DNA of 64,000 bases, taken from NCBI RefSeq assembly GCF_000348985.1, contig NC_035933.1, positions 62,001-126,000 on the forward strand, in the 5' to 3' direction. Below, piece after piece: positions 47,461 through 57,402 of this stretch. The position numbers and the translations under genes were made by a program. The notes under the pieces were generated by a model. The model made no database searches. It had not been told where the DNA came from and saw only the letters and a program-made list of their open reading frames with translations. The stretch's first letter is position 1; each line of letters begins with the position of its first letter. Origin of the DNA: Huiozyma naganishii CBS 8797 (Eukaryota > Ascomycota > Saccharomycetes > Saccharomycetales > Saccharomycetaceae).

Positions 47461-47550
47461 TGATTCTTACCGAATTTCTTGGGTCTCTCCGTCTGGCAGG
47501 GAACCTTGTATGGGGGAAGAAAATACTGAACTGGGACATGACGGGATCCG

Positions 47551-47582
47551 TATATATATATATATATATACATGTGTGTGTG
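47551..47582. repeat. (TA)10 and (TG)5 microsatellite upstream of AUS1
   Basis: Ten TA units at 47551-47570 are followed by CA and five TG units to 47582. It lies 90-120 bp upstream of the AUS1 ATG, so the TA tract may also serve as a TATA element. Confidence 0.9.
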
Positions 47583-47702
47583 CATGAATGTGCAGCCACA
47601 TGCCTATTCCCGGTTTCAATTACGTTGCCTGCGAATGTATGCCGCACTGAAAGTTTTTTCTCTGGCTACGGTTGTTTACACCAAATCGTGCCCCGCTCCT
47701 CA

Positions 47703-47710
47703 TCGTTTAA
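47703..47710 (+). promoter_or_regulatory. Possible sterol-response variant site upstream of AUS1
   Basis: TCGTTTAA, a variant of the Upc2/Ecm22 sterol regulatory element, is about 245 bp upstream of the AUS1 start. Evidence is motif similarity only. Confidence 0.35.
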
Positions 47711-47910
47711 ACCAAACCGTTACCGAGCCGCCGCCATCAGACACGCATTGAACCTCATTCGGTCATCGCATATCTGACAAACAACGGCAAAAAAATTCTG
47801 GGAAACATTGGTGTTTGTTGAGGGTGTAGATCACGCTACCCCTCGTCACGACTGGAGACCAATTGTGCTTCGTTTCGTTTGTGGTTTGCTTGAAAGGAAG
47901 GTAAACGGTC

Positions 47911-47917
47911 TCGTATA
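47911..47917 (+). promoter_or_regulatory. Sterol regulatory element core (TCGTATA) upstream of AUS1
   Basis: An exact TCGTATA, the core bound by Upc2 and Ecm22, about 450 bp upstream of the AUS1 start. AUS1 is a known Upc2 target in S. cerevisiae, so the match is meaningful, though a seven-base word alone is weak evidence. Confidence 0.5.
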
Positions 47918-48525
47918 GCTGCGCTAGGATGGTCCTCAAATACACGACAAGAAGACAATGCTGTAAGAAAAGTAGAAGAGAGAAAGAAAAAAAGAAGACA
48001 ATAACAAAACGGGCGTTCTCTCGATGTGGACCTTCGAGGCAGAAGCAAAACCGGTGCCGAGGTGGCTCCACGTACGACCCGTCCGCGATGCCCTTAGCCG
48101 TAGAGAAGTTGGCAACGCGGCGTCTTGTTTTGACGCGTCGAGTTCGCGGAGGGAAGCAAACAAATTCCGCTGCTTTATTTTAGTTCTCGTTCCTGTGCTG
48201 TAGCTTGCAGTAGAGTACGAGAGCTTCAGGGGTCAGTGCTTCGCTCACCTCTTTGCGCTCACGTCAATTCAACAAAAGGTGGAGACACAACGAGGCTATG
48301 TCTAACAGCCGCTTTGAGGGTGGTGCACCCCAGGGTTCTGTTTTACACGCTGTTCGTTTGGTGAGCTAAACGAATTTTTAGAGTTTACGCCCGAAGACAA
48401 AGCGATTGCATGCTATCTTGAATATGTGGAGAGTAGAGTTATATTTGTTACTTCTCGCTATACGGTTTATATGTGGGAGATATATGGCAGGTGACTGTGT
48501 CTGTCGCTATTCTATGTAAGGTTGC

Positions 48526-49734
<1,209 letters not shown>

Positions 49735-49932
49735 TTAAGCTTGTTGTTATGCTTGGTGTATCTGTAAGACCATCATATACAAGGGAACAAGAGACGATAT
49801 CAATTGCTTTAATTTGCCAAGTGATACCCTCTATTTATATGAAAGTGACAGCCACCGTCCGGATACAGGACCCGTATGACAGATGTGTCGCACTGAGTGG
49901 CATGCCTGTGTATGTACAACAAGTAGCCACTC

Positions 49933-49939
49933 TGACTAA
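49933..49939 (-). promoter_or_regulatory. Yap1-type site upstream of OYE
   Basis: TTAGTCA on the minus strand (TGACTAA on the plus strand), a known Yap1 response element variant, lies about 210 bp upstream of the OYE start. OYE genes are Yap1 targets in S. cerevisiae. Confidence 0.5.
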
Positions 49940-49995
49940 GACAGAACTCGCTTCAAGCGCAGTTGCCCGCTGTCACTTCGAGAAACGGCTGAAAA

Positions 49996-50030
49996 CGGAA
50001 GCGGAAACGGAAGCGGAAACGGAAGCGGAA
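49996..50030. repeat. 12-bp tandem repeat upstream of OYE
   Basis: Nearly three perfect copies of the unit CGGAAGCGGAAA (49996-50007, 50008-50019, 50020-50030). It lies 270-310 bp upstream of the OYE start. Confidence 0.9.
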
Positions 50031-50477
50031 CATTCTTTGCTTATATAATAACTTTCCACACTTTTTTTTGTCTGCGACGATGACAGAGGGCCCTCTGTAG
50101 CAGGGCTTCTTGATGGGCACCGGACATGGGGTACTCTTTCTCTCCCTCCCTTTCGGCATCTCCAAGTCTCCATACCTTCTGTAGGTAATGCACTTCAAAG
50201 TCGGTGCTGCGATATATTCTTGGCGTGCACTGGAGTAGCGGAAGTTGAACTGCTAAGCCACGACGAAATGATTACGTAAAAGTGTCCGACCCGCTTATTA
50301 TCTTGAAACTACACAAGACACATCTTAATGATAGACTGTTGTTTAATGACATATCACTAGGAGAGGTTGTGATTACGATAACAACCTTGTAAGAGACAAG
50401 CTCCACCGTCGCCCCAGTATTCTCGTTCATCGTCTCGGCTGTCTCTTTCTCGAACCTTCTGCTGTAAAGTTACAACA

Positions 50478-50499
50478 AGGTTATGAGCCATCATAACCT
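50478..50499. repeat. Perfect 9-bp hairpin in the gene-poor region
   Basis: AGGTTATGA at 50478-50486 and its exact reverse complement TCATAACCT at 50491-50499 are separated by GCCA. It could form a stable hairpin in DNA or RNA. No transcript is evident. Confidence 0.7.
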
Positions 50500-50838
50500 G
50501 ATACTCTGGTTGGAAACGTCTGCAATGGGGTTTTTGCATGTGTCGGGCCCAGCTTATTACAGCCACAGTTGAGAGTCACTTAAGAAAACTAAGATGCGTT
50601 GTTTACCTGTGGAGAAGAGGTCTTGGGAATAAGAGTAAAAGTGACCATGGCAAGCTGAAGCCAACGATTCGTCCAGCTCTAGACAATGTAAAACGACACG
50701 CTGTTCACGTATTAATGTTATTCCTTTGGTTTAAGATCAATCTGGTTCATTCGTTTGCAGAAGATAGGCGTCATCTGAAACGACTAATAAAACTGAAATC
50801 ACCAGAAATACTCGACTGTTGTGAACTGGAACTTCATC

Positions 50839-50938
50839 NNNNNNNNNNNNNNNNNNNNNNNNNNNNNNNNNNNNNNNNNNNNNNNNNNNNNNNNNNNNNN
50901 NNNNNNNNNNNNNNNNNNNNNNNNNNNNNNNNNNNNNN
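50839..50938. other. Assembly gap of 100 N
   Basis: Exactly 100 N, the conventional filler for a gap of unknown size. The flanking sequences show no obvious repeat of each other. Confidence 0.98.
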
Positions 50939-52026
50939 AGCTTTTCAACCTTCGACCCTATCGTCAATGTGCATCCTAGCCTGTGCTGAACTTCACGGCT
51001 CCAAATGCCTGTGCACACTAGGAATGCTGCTATGTATCCCAAACCCAGTCTGCTTGATCGTTACACCAAGTATCTTCAGACTAAATGGCCACGATCCACC
51101 GGCCATTTTGGGTGCTCGATTTAGCTTGTAGCTGGCCACTACTCGCTTTGCCGTTCACCCCCGCTTTCCTGGTTTGGCAAACACGGCGTAATGGAACCCT
51201 ATATATCTTAGCTCCCGCCTCCTCCACTCCGAGGACCCACATTCGCTGTGCCTGAACTTCACACCGGGGCACTTCAGAATACCTCATGGTTGTTCGCGGT
51301 CGCTACACTTGGGACTTGTGGTGGTGGTTGTTTTAATACTGTTGCACAACTCCATGTTGGTTTGGACAATGAATCGAAGTTGGTCCGTCCTGGCATATGA
51401 CAATTGGTGCCTTCCGAACAATCTTCTTTTGCTATTTGTTTCTTCCTACGGTAGTAATGGTTTCTCTCTATTCCATCTTCCTACTGTCGTGTTAAGTGGT
51501 TGCTTCTTCTCTTTTCCACTTTGATCTAAAACACGCTTCTTCCATATTCCTATCACATCACAGACATGATCTATTGCGGTATGCTTTTAAAGTTGGTGGT
51601 GATTGTTTCATTGAAAGACCTGTTGAACTCCAAAGGTTAATCCCACTGACAGGGTGGTCAGGTATTGGCGGCATTGATTCCTAAAGCAAGACAGACGATG
51701 GTTCGACTGCGGGGTGTTCCTACCTTGGGGGTAGGGCCAGCACTCCGCACAAAGCAGTGACACATCTGATCGAGAACTCATGTACACTTTCCTTTCAGAT
51801 ACTGTTTAAAGGTCGCCACGTCATAATCTCTTCTCCTTGGTCCTGCTGCTGGTACTGGTTGGGGGACCGCGACCACCCCGGGCACTAAAGTCAACGCAAC
51901 TCCGGATTGTTCCTTTCTATAACAAAATAAACATATATGTTTGTACTAAGCGCTATTCTTACACGGTTTGAGCTACACTACACTGTATTGTTTTAGGACA
52001 TTAATGATGCCATTCTTGCTTTTGCA

Positions 52027-52205
52027 GTTGCTAAATTAGGTTGAGTAACGAGGGTAAGATCTGTTCGATATTCTTATTTACACCATTTACACCATATACG
52101 TAATTATACAAGTTTATAGTACTGTAATGAAGAGGTTAGCGGATCATGAGTCCGTTCCCAAAGGAAGTTCCACAATGTATCCTCACACTGATTGTTAGGA
52201 TAATT
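52027..52205 (+). mobile_element. Shortened, diverged copy of an LTR-like repeat (copy A)
   Basis: Read on the plus strand, this stretch follows copy B read on the minus strand: TTTACACCATATACGTAAT corresponds to TTTACGCCGTATAC, and GGATCATGAGTCCGTTCCCAAAGGAAG corresponds closely to GGGTCATGAGTCCATTCCCAAAGGGAG. It is about 180 bp against 539 bp in copy B because the distal part is missing. It is followed directly by the same TGTGGGAGTCC sequence as copy B. The left edge is approximate. Confidence 0.55.
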
Positions 52206-52288
52206 TGTGGGAGTCCTCGAATATAGCTGACTGGCCACCAATTACACAACGGAACGGAACACTGTGAACCCGGGTGAGGGATTTATTC
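52206..52288 (+). repeat. Left arm of an 83-bp inverted repeat that runs into an assembly gap
   Basis: From TGTGGGAGTCC to the gap edge, this sequence is the reverse complement of 52453-52535 with only a few differences (for example CTCGAATATAG against CCCGAACATAG). Both arms point into the gap, so the missing sequence is either the inside of one element in a palindrome or two elements facing each other. Confidence 0.85.
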
Positions 52289-52388
52289 NNNNNNNNNNNN
52301 NNNNNNNNNNNNNNNNNNNNNNNNNNNNNNNNNNNNNNNNNNNNNNNNNNNNNNNNNNNNNNNNNNNNNNNNNNNNNNNNNNNNNNNN
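52289..52388. other. Assembly gap of 100 N within inverted repeats
   Basis: Exactly 100 N. Unlike the first gap, its two sides are inverted copies of each other, so the assembly probably failed because of the repeat. Confidence 0.98.
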
Positions 52389-52538
52389 GCAAACTTGTTT
52401 CTAGTCCCAGTGTTAGCGTAAGACCCGGAAGTATCTGTAGGATGCACTGATTAAACAAATCCCACATCCGGGTTCACAGTGTTCCGTTCCGTTGTGTAAT
52501 TGGTGGCCAGTCAGCTATGTTCGGGGACTCCCACAAAT
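52389..52538 (-). repeat. Right arm of the inverted repeat next to the gap
   Basis: On the minus strand it begins TGTGGGAGTCCCCG at 52535, next to copy B, and runs to the gap. About 83 bp match the left arm; a further 64 bp (52389-52452) have no counterpart because the left side ends at the gap. Confidence 0.85.
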
Positions 52539-53077
52539 TGTAAGAGCTAAAGTCGATTATGATTAATAAAAGTGTGTAAGGACTCTGATCTTGTGTATTT
52601 ACGCCATATAAGTAATCATTTAGTTATATCAGTGTGCTTGCTTGTCTAAGACTGGTTTCTTCGTTGGGTCCTAAATCTTAGTGTTTAGGTAGAAATAACA
52701 TATTCATTGCAAAAAACATAAAAAGATTACAAGTAAACTCTCTATATCTGTGAGGAAAAATCGGAAACTCCCTTTGGGAATGGACTCATGACCCGTTACC
52801 CTATCTAATACAGTATTGTGAACTATCTTAAACCCGACATCTGAGTATACGAACTCGAGACATGCGGATGGCCCGTTATCCGGAACATATATAAACCCCA
52901 AGGTATCTGAACCGACATCTTTCAAGACCGTCTCTAAATCCAAGACCCAACTAACGAACGAGTCATAGACAAGCAAGCACAACTGAGATAACTACATACT
53001 TTAAGTATACGGCGTAAATACACAATATCAGAGTCCTTACACAGTTTATTCAATCACAATCTGCTTTAGCTCTTACA
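52539..53077 (-). mobile_element. 539-bp LTR-like or fold-back element (copy B)
   Basis: The element starts TGTAAGAGCTAAAG and ends in its exact reverse complement CTTTAGCTCTTACA, so it has TG...CA ends and a perfect 14-bp terminal inverted repeat. The inverted arms extend imperfectly to about 130 bp on each side (52539-52670 and 52944-53077), roughly 80 percent alike by eye, around a spacer of about 270 bp. TG...CA ends suit an LTR, but such long terminal inverted arms suit a fold-back or MITE-like element better. A 92-codon frame inside it (minus strand, 52704-52982) resembles nothing I know. Confidence 0.6.
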
Positions 53078-54048
53078 ATATCAAGACTCAAAAATTGTTG
53101 GATATTATCTTTTTCGCCGTGACTAGCCATTTTGAGTAGAGATTGAGAAAAGACTTAAATAAAGTTGACTTCTTAGTTACACGTTAGAAGTATAAGGCTC
53201 GATGGTCTCTTCTGTATGTTCAGAAAGTTAGAGACCGATACTATGGATATAACTAGTCTTTATATATATGAGAATTTCCCAGATATTCTCAGAATAGAGT
53301 ATGTTTCATAGTGCGACATATTAACTTCCACGTGGCATAATTGTCATACGTTTCATAGTTGCCACGTATCATTATCGTTTCACATTTTGTTTACGCCTAT
53401 GATGATATCTTATCACCTCTATAATAGTCATTTTCTATATTCAGCAAAAAAGGGGTTTGTTGAAAACCTTAGAACCATTGGTACAGGATAATAAGCATAC
53501 ATCAGTAAATATGAGTCCTTCAACAGAAGCTCACTACTAGAGATTACAATCTTTTCTTCGACATATATGTTTTTTGAAGGGCATGAAATATTGCAGTGGT
53601 TGCTTCTCACTCACCGACATACAAAGTAATACAGTTTTATATTGGGCAAATAACATCTACTAGTTCCATTTGCAAATCTTCCTGTCTTTGCCAATTTTTC
53701 TGGCTTATTATGAAGGTACATCTTCACTTGTCTCAAAGATCTGCAAAACCAGAGCGGTTCAAACCATCTCAAAAAAACAAAAGGCGGGACTTAGTTCTTA
53801 GTCCAACCTCACACTCCCCATCCAGGATAATCTGGCCCTATACGCAGTCTGTTATGACTTGGAAGGTTCCCAGAACCTTCTTGTCACTTCGTAACTTCGT
53901 GCAAAGCGATGTCAGAATATCTAGAAATGAAGTGAAAAAAACAGCGTAATTCTTACTTTGGCAGGAATTTCGTGAAGTTGTAGTTAGTTCCAGAAGTGAA
54001 CTTTGAGCGTTGCCAGAGCTATCCAAAAAAGCGTCAATTGTCAGGTAA

Positions 54049-55353
54049 ATGCTGTTTCAAGTTTTTGCCTTACTTGCAAGCTGTTTACTTGCTGTTCAAG
54101 GGCTGAGTCTGACTGGTTCAAGAACTCTAGTGGTCCATGACGACAAAAACGTTCCCTCGGCAGATTACTCTAAATTCGTTACTCTTTTGAAGGGTCATTC
54201 GCTCGAATTGAGCTTTGTGGATGTGTCTGAGGAGGATGTTGACACGATAGAGCTATTCCAGATGGAGGACAGAAAGTATGATAACCTGATCGTTTTCCCT
54301 ATAAAGGGTAAGCTATTGAACAAGAAAGTCTCCTCTAAGGCCCTGTTGCAGTTTTTCGACAAAGGTGGCAACATCTTCACCATGACCTCTCCCAATGCAG
54401 TTGCTGAACCGCTGCGCAATTATTTGAACCAATTGGGTATATATCCATCTCCAAAGGGCCAGCAACTCGTAGACTACTTCCAATCCGACAGTGCCGAGGA
54501 AGTTCTGAAGGTGTCCTCGAACTTGCTACAGAACAGATTTGTCTTCGAATCTCCAGATGGCAAAACCAGTTTCTCATTTGGCAAATCTTCCGTGGCTTTA
54601 TTGGATAACCGTGAACAGATCGTTCCAATTCTAAGAGCGTCGCAAACCGCAACCATCAATGGTAAGGGCGACGAAGAACCTTGGATTGAGGCCGGTTCGC
54701 AAGGTTATGTCGTGACCGGGTTTCAAGGTTTGAATAATGCAAGGACTTCCTGGGTCGGCAGTGTTGACTTCTTGAAGGACGAGTCCTTCAACACCAATGA
54801 TCAATTCATCAGTGAGTTGATCAAGTGGACTTTCCAAGAGAAATCTGTCATCAAGAGCACTGGCGCCTTGCACACTCATGCTGATGGCACTCCATACGAT
54901 ACTTTAAAGTACAAAGTCAACGACGAAGTCAATTACAAGGTCGGTCTATCGGAATGGGTTGATGACAAGTGGGTGCCCTTTGTCGCGGATGACGTTCAGT
55001 TCGAGCTGAGACAGGTTGACCCATACTATCGCCTAACCATGGTTGGTGCTGAGACGGATGGGGAAGTGCAATACTACACAACTGGCGATTTCAAGTTACC
55101 GAACCGTCACGGTATGTTCACTTTCTTAACAGACTACAGAAGAGAAGGTCTGACATTTATCCGCGAGGCAGACGTCAGGGCAATCCGTCATCTAGCAAAC
55201 GATGAATATCTACGGAGTTGGGCCATCACAAACGCGTGGGTCTATATGGCCACCATCTACGTGGTAATCGTTTCGTTTGTCGCGTTTTTGATAATCTTTT
55301 TGACCACCTCTTCAAAGGACAAGAAAGCTACTGTCACAAAGAAAACCAATTGA
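54049..55353 (+). CDS. WBP1: Oligosaccharyltransferase subunit Wbp1 (OST48)
   Basis: Essential subunit of the ER oligosaccharyltransferase that N-glycosylates nascent proteins. It is 434 aa (yeast 430). A signal peptide (MLFQVFALLASCLLAVQGLS) is followed by a lumenal domain with the OST48 blocks TLVVHDDKNVPSADYSKF, KYDNLIVFP, GGNIFTMTSPNAVAEPLRNYLNQLGI and TGFQGLNNARTSWVGSVDFLKD. One membrane helix at about 397-419 and a short cytosolic tail ending KKTN (a KKxx retrieval signal) complete it. The run WBP1-GIM4-YEA4-VAB2 reproduces YEL002C-YEL005C with all orientations flipped together. Confidence 0.97.
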   Translation: MLFQVFALLASCLLAVQGLSLTGSRTLVVHDDKNVPSADYSKFVTLLKGHSLELSFVDVSEEDVDTIELFQMEDRKYDNLIVFPIKGKLLNKKVSSKALLQFFDKGGNIFTMTSPNAVAEPLRNYLNQLGIYPSPKGQQLVDYFQSDSAEEVLKVSSNLLQNRFVFESPDGKTSFSFGKSSVALLDNREQIVPILRASQTATINGKGDEEPWIEAGSQGYVVTGFQGLNNARTSWVGSVDFLKDESFNTNDQFISELIKWTFQEKSVIKSTGALHTHADGTPYDTLKYKVNDEVNYKVGLSEWVDDKWVPFVADDVQFELRQVDPYYRLTMVGAETDGEVQYYTTGDFKLPNRHGMFTFLTDYRREGLTFIREADVRAIRHLANDEYLRSWAITNAWVYMATIYVVIVSFVAFLIIFLTTSSKDKKATVTKKTN

Positions 55354-55495
55354 TTTACAACCAGCCCCTTGGAAAAAGAACTCGCTGAATAAAGGATGTA
55401 CAGCATATACTGATATAACACTTTTATACAATACAGAAAGTGGGAACTTGGATGAGTGCAATGAGGCTCTTCCGAAGAGAATGCTATTATTGTCA

Positions 55496-55913
55496 CTACT
55501 GTCTGACGACCTGGATCTTGTTATCTTTCTTCCACTGTTCAAATTCGTTGGCCACTTTTATCATCTCCGCCTTCATACCGGAAATCGTATCCGTCAGATT
55601 CTGTCTCTTGGTCTCCAATATAGGTTTTGTAGTTTCAACGTCACTCTCCACAAGAGCACCGCCGACCATTCTATAACATTTCCTTGCAGGGTCAGTCTCC
55701 TCTAACGTCTTCAAGACGACTTCATGCTCATCTTTATCCCGTCCGAGCTCAATGATCTTGCTCTGCAATTCCTCCAGAGTTTGCTTGTACTCATTGTATT
55801 TCAATTGGAAGTCTAATAAAGGTCTGTTAGTAAGAATGAGCAAAGATATTTTAGCGAAATGATTTGGAAACCATCGTTCATTCACACATACTATTATTTG
55901 GCCGCTGTTCCAT
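55496..55913 (-). CDS. GIM4: Prefoldin subunit 2 (Gim4), two exons
   Basis: Beta-type subunit of prefoldin, which delivers unfolded actin and tubulin to the CCT chaperonin. Exon 1 is 55913-55892 (22 nt, MEQRPNN plus one base) and exon 2 is 55812-55496. Splicing gives 112 aa (yeast 111) with N terminus MEQRPNNNFQLKYNEYKQTLEEL, which matches yeast MEQRNNVFQAKYNEYKQ. The protein is two long coiled-coil helices around a beta hairpin: KYNEYKQTLEELQSKIIELGRDKDEHEVVLKTL, then CYRMVGGALVESDVETTKPIL, then ISGMKAEMIKVANEFEQWKKDN. The intron near the start codon is also present in yeast GIM4. Confidence 0.96.
55813..55891 (-). other. Spliceosomal intron of GIM4
   Basis: A 79-nt intron on the minus strand with donor GTATGT at 55891-55886, branch site TACTAAC at 55832-55826 and acceptor TTATTAG ending at 55813. 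It interrupts the eighth codon, the same neighbourhood as in S. cerevisiae. Confidence 0.95.
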
Positions 55914-56016
55914 TGTTATAGAGTCCTATCTGCTTACTTGGCTTCTGTCGAGAAGGGCAGCTACACTATAGTATGTCGCTTTATATGAAACTTCTCTTTT
56001 TCATCAAAGTTTTTTC

Positions 56017-57177
56017 TTAAGCAGTATTTTTTCTATTAGTACGTTGTGCAATGATCACCTCGAAGACGAGGGCTGTTATCACGGTGTATCTATGTATGCA
56101 ACGACTGGTATATAGTTTTGTATGTTTACGGCTAGGTATCCTTCCCCAACCTTTTTTTTTTGATCTTGTAGCGTCTTGGGACCCCAGTAAGTAAATTAAA
56201 GCGCCTAAAAACACTAGGAATACTCCAAAGTACCCAGTCTCGGAAAGAGTGTTGTTGAACAAATAGACGCTCAACAGTAAACTTATAAATCTTCTGACCA
56301 GTAGTACTACAGACAAAGTTAATGCCCCAGTCTGGCTTGCCAGTTTGCTGACACCATTGATGCAAATGTATTGCGATAAGACGTTCCCCAGTAGGTACAT
56401 TGCCTTTCTTGGGACAGAGTAACAGATATGGCCGTAACATAGAGTATGCGTTTTCGTATCGTTGAAGAGTAGCGTTCCCTCGGTCCATATTTGGTTGTGG
56501 TTGAACAGAAAGAGCGGTAAAGAGAGGAAATGCAGATAGAACACATTCTCCCTCCAATGCTTACCGTACGTGGTATAGGTCCATTCCGTTAAAACTGAAA
56601 GGAAAGATGACAGAAACGATGACAAAATGAGAAGACAAACGCCCTTCATAAAGGATGAATCGCCGTACACAATCTGGTGAGAGAAGTTTCCGACCATGTT
56701 TTGCAAGCCGTTCCAGTGGAAATTGTCCTCTTTGAATAGCGACGCAAGAACAGCACCTGACGTAAGTAACGTCGTCGAAAACACCTGCAAGCTTGAGTAC
56801 CTCCTCCCAGTCAAGACCCGGCATACACAAACTGTTATTACTGTGCTGAAACATCGGAATACAATGTGTATTGGCATAGAAACGTTGTATTTTAACGCAC
56901 TATTGTTAGTGATGGAACTTGTATAGTACAGGATCACGGATAAAACGTAAATCTTCACAGGGGTCTGTAATCTCCTCAATCGCGGTAGTTTCCCTTCAAA
57001 ATTTACCACATCTCTTAGTCCAATAAGGGACACCAGCAGAAACTGGCAGAAAGTAATCAAAGCTGTCACATTCGAAGCTGCGTCCCCATCTTCCCTCTGG
57101 ACCAAGTATTCCAATGTGATAACACTTCCGCAACAGCCACCAAAGATACCGCTAATTGACGTGAGAATCGAAGACAT
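56017..57177 (-). CDS. YEA4: UDP-N-acetylglucosamine transporter Yea4
   Basis: Nucleotide-sugar transporter of the ER membrane (SLC35B family) that supplies UDP-GlcNAc for chitin synthesis. The frame codes for 386 aa with about ten hydrophobic helices, for example ITFCQFLLVSLIGL, VLSVILYYTSSI, and the family segment YNVSMPIHIVFRC near 99-111. The C-terminal half has SQTGALTLSVVLLVRRFISLLLSVYLFNN near 281-309. Yeast Yea4 is 342 aa. The extra C-terminal residues (about 45) follow a run of ten A (56161-56152 on the sense strand); if this run had eleven A the protein would stop at 56132 after about 349 aa, close to the yeast length. Position between GIM4 and VAB2 matches YEL004W. Confidence 0.92.
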   Translation of the reverse strand: MSSILTSISGIFGGCCGSVITLEYLVQREDGDAASNVTALITFCQFLLVSLIGLRDVVNFEGKLPRLRRLQTPVKIYVLSVILYYTSSITNNSALKYNVSMPIHIVFRCFSTVITVCVCRVLTGRRYSSLQVFSTTLLTSGAVLASLFKEDNFHWNGLQNMVGNFSHQIVYGDSSFMKGVCLLILSSFLSSFLSVLTEWTYTTYGKHWRENVFYLHFLSLPLFLFNHNQIWTEGTLLFNDTKTHTLCYGHICYSVPRKAMYLLGNVLSQYICINGVSKLASQTGALTLSVVLLVRRFISLLLSVYLFNNTLSETGYFGVFLVFLGALIYLLGSQDATRSKKKGWGRIPSRKHTKLYTSRCIHRYTVITALVFEVIIAQRTNRKNTA

Positions 57178-57402
57178 TAGGAACGCTGGATCATCACGGA
57201 ATCCCTCTGAGTTGCTGGTCCGATTGTTCTTCCACGTTTATGCCCCACTGTGCGTTGTAAGCGGCGTTGAAATTTCAGAATTTGAACGAAATTTGTTTAA
57301 GTTAAAACTTGACTTATAGGGCCCCAACACCCAACTTATTGCTTTTGTTGCTGTCGCAGTCCGGGTCTATGCTATGCAGGGAGGCAAGGGACACCAGTAC
57401 CA

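Larger units (their letters stand above)
47461..48525. other. 1.07-kb interval between AUS1 and OYE
   Basis: It contains the AUS1 promoter (AUS1 reads leftward) and the OYE 3' region. No supported gene; a basic 84-aa frame at 47929-48183 has no features of a real protein. Sterol-response candidates and a TA/TG microsatellite are listed separately. Confidence 0.55.
50031..54048. other. 4-kb gene-poor region with repeats and two assembly gaps
   Basis: I find no convincing gene between the OYE promoter and WBP1. The frames present are short, lack domains, and some run through N bases. The part 50939-51950 is of near-average G+C with no similarity I recognise. The part 52027-53077 is filled by the inverted LTR-like repeats listed below. 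The part 53090-53700 is AT-rich, with a CACGTG at 53329-53334 and repeated GTTTCATAGT words (near 53302 and 53350). The final 300 bp hold the WBP1 promoter. By synteny this is where a centromere would be expected. Confidence 0.6.

Noticed and set aside
47929..48183. 84-codon basic frame between AUS1 and OYE
   Set aside because: Lys/Arg-rich low-complexity product from a purine-rich stretch; no conserved features.
50538..51131. 197-codon frame spanning an N gap
   Set aside because: A third of it is N, and the readable parts resemble no protein family.
51690..51725. GGTTCGACTGC, close to a tRNA B box
   Set aside because: It has one mismatch to the B box, and no acceptor stem, anticodon arm or A box can be built around it.
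52740..52775. TTTCCGA on the minus strand as a centromere CDEIII
   Set aside because: It lacks the TTCCGAA core with flanking AT-rich CDEII and lies inside the repeated element copy B.
53097..53525. TGTTGG...CAACA stretch as a delta-like solo LTR
   Set aside because: The ends fit a Ty1-type LTR, but the flanking five bases do not form a target duplication and the interior is not recognisable.
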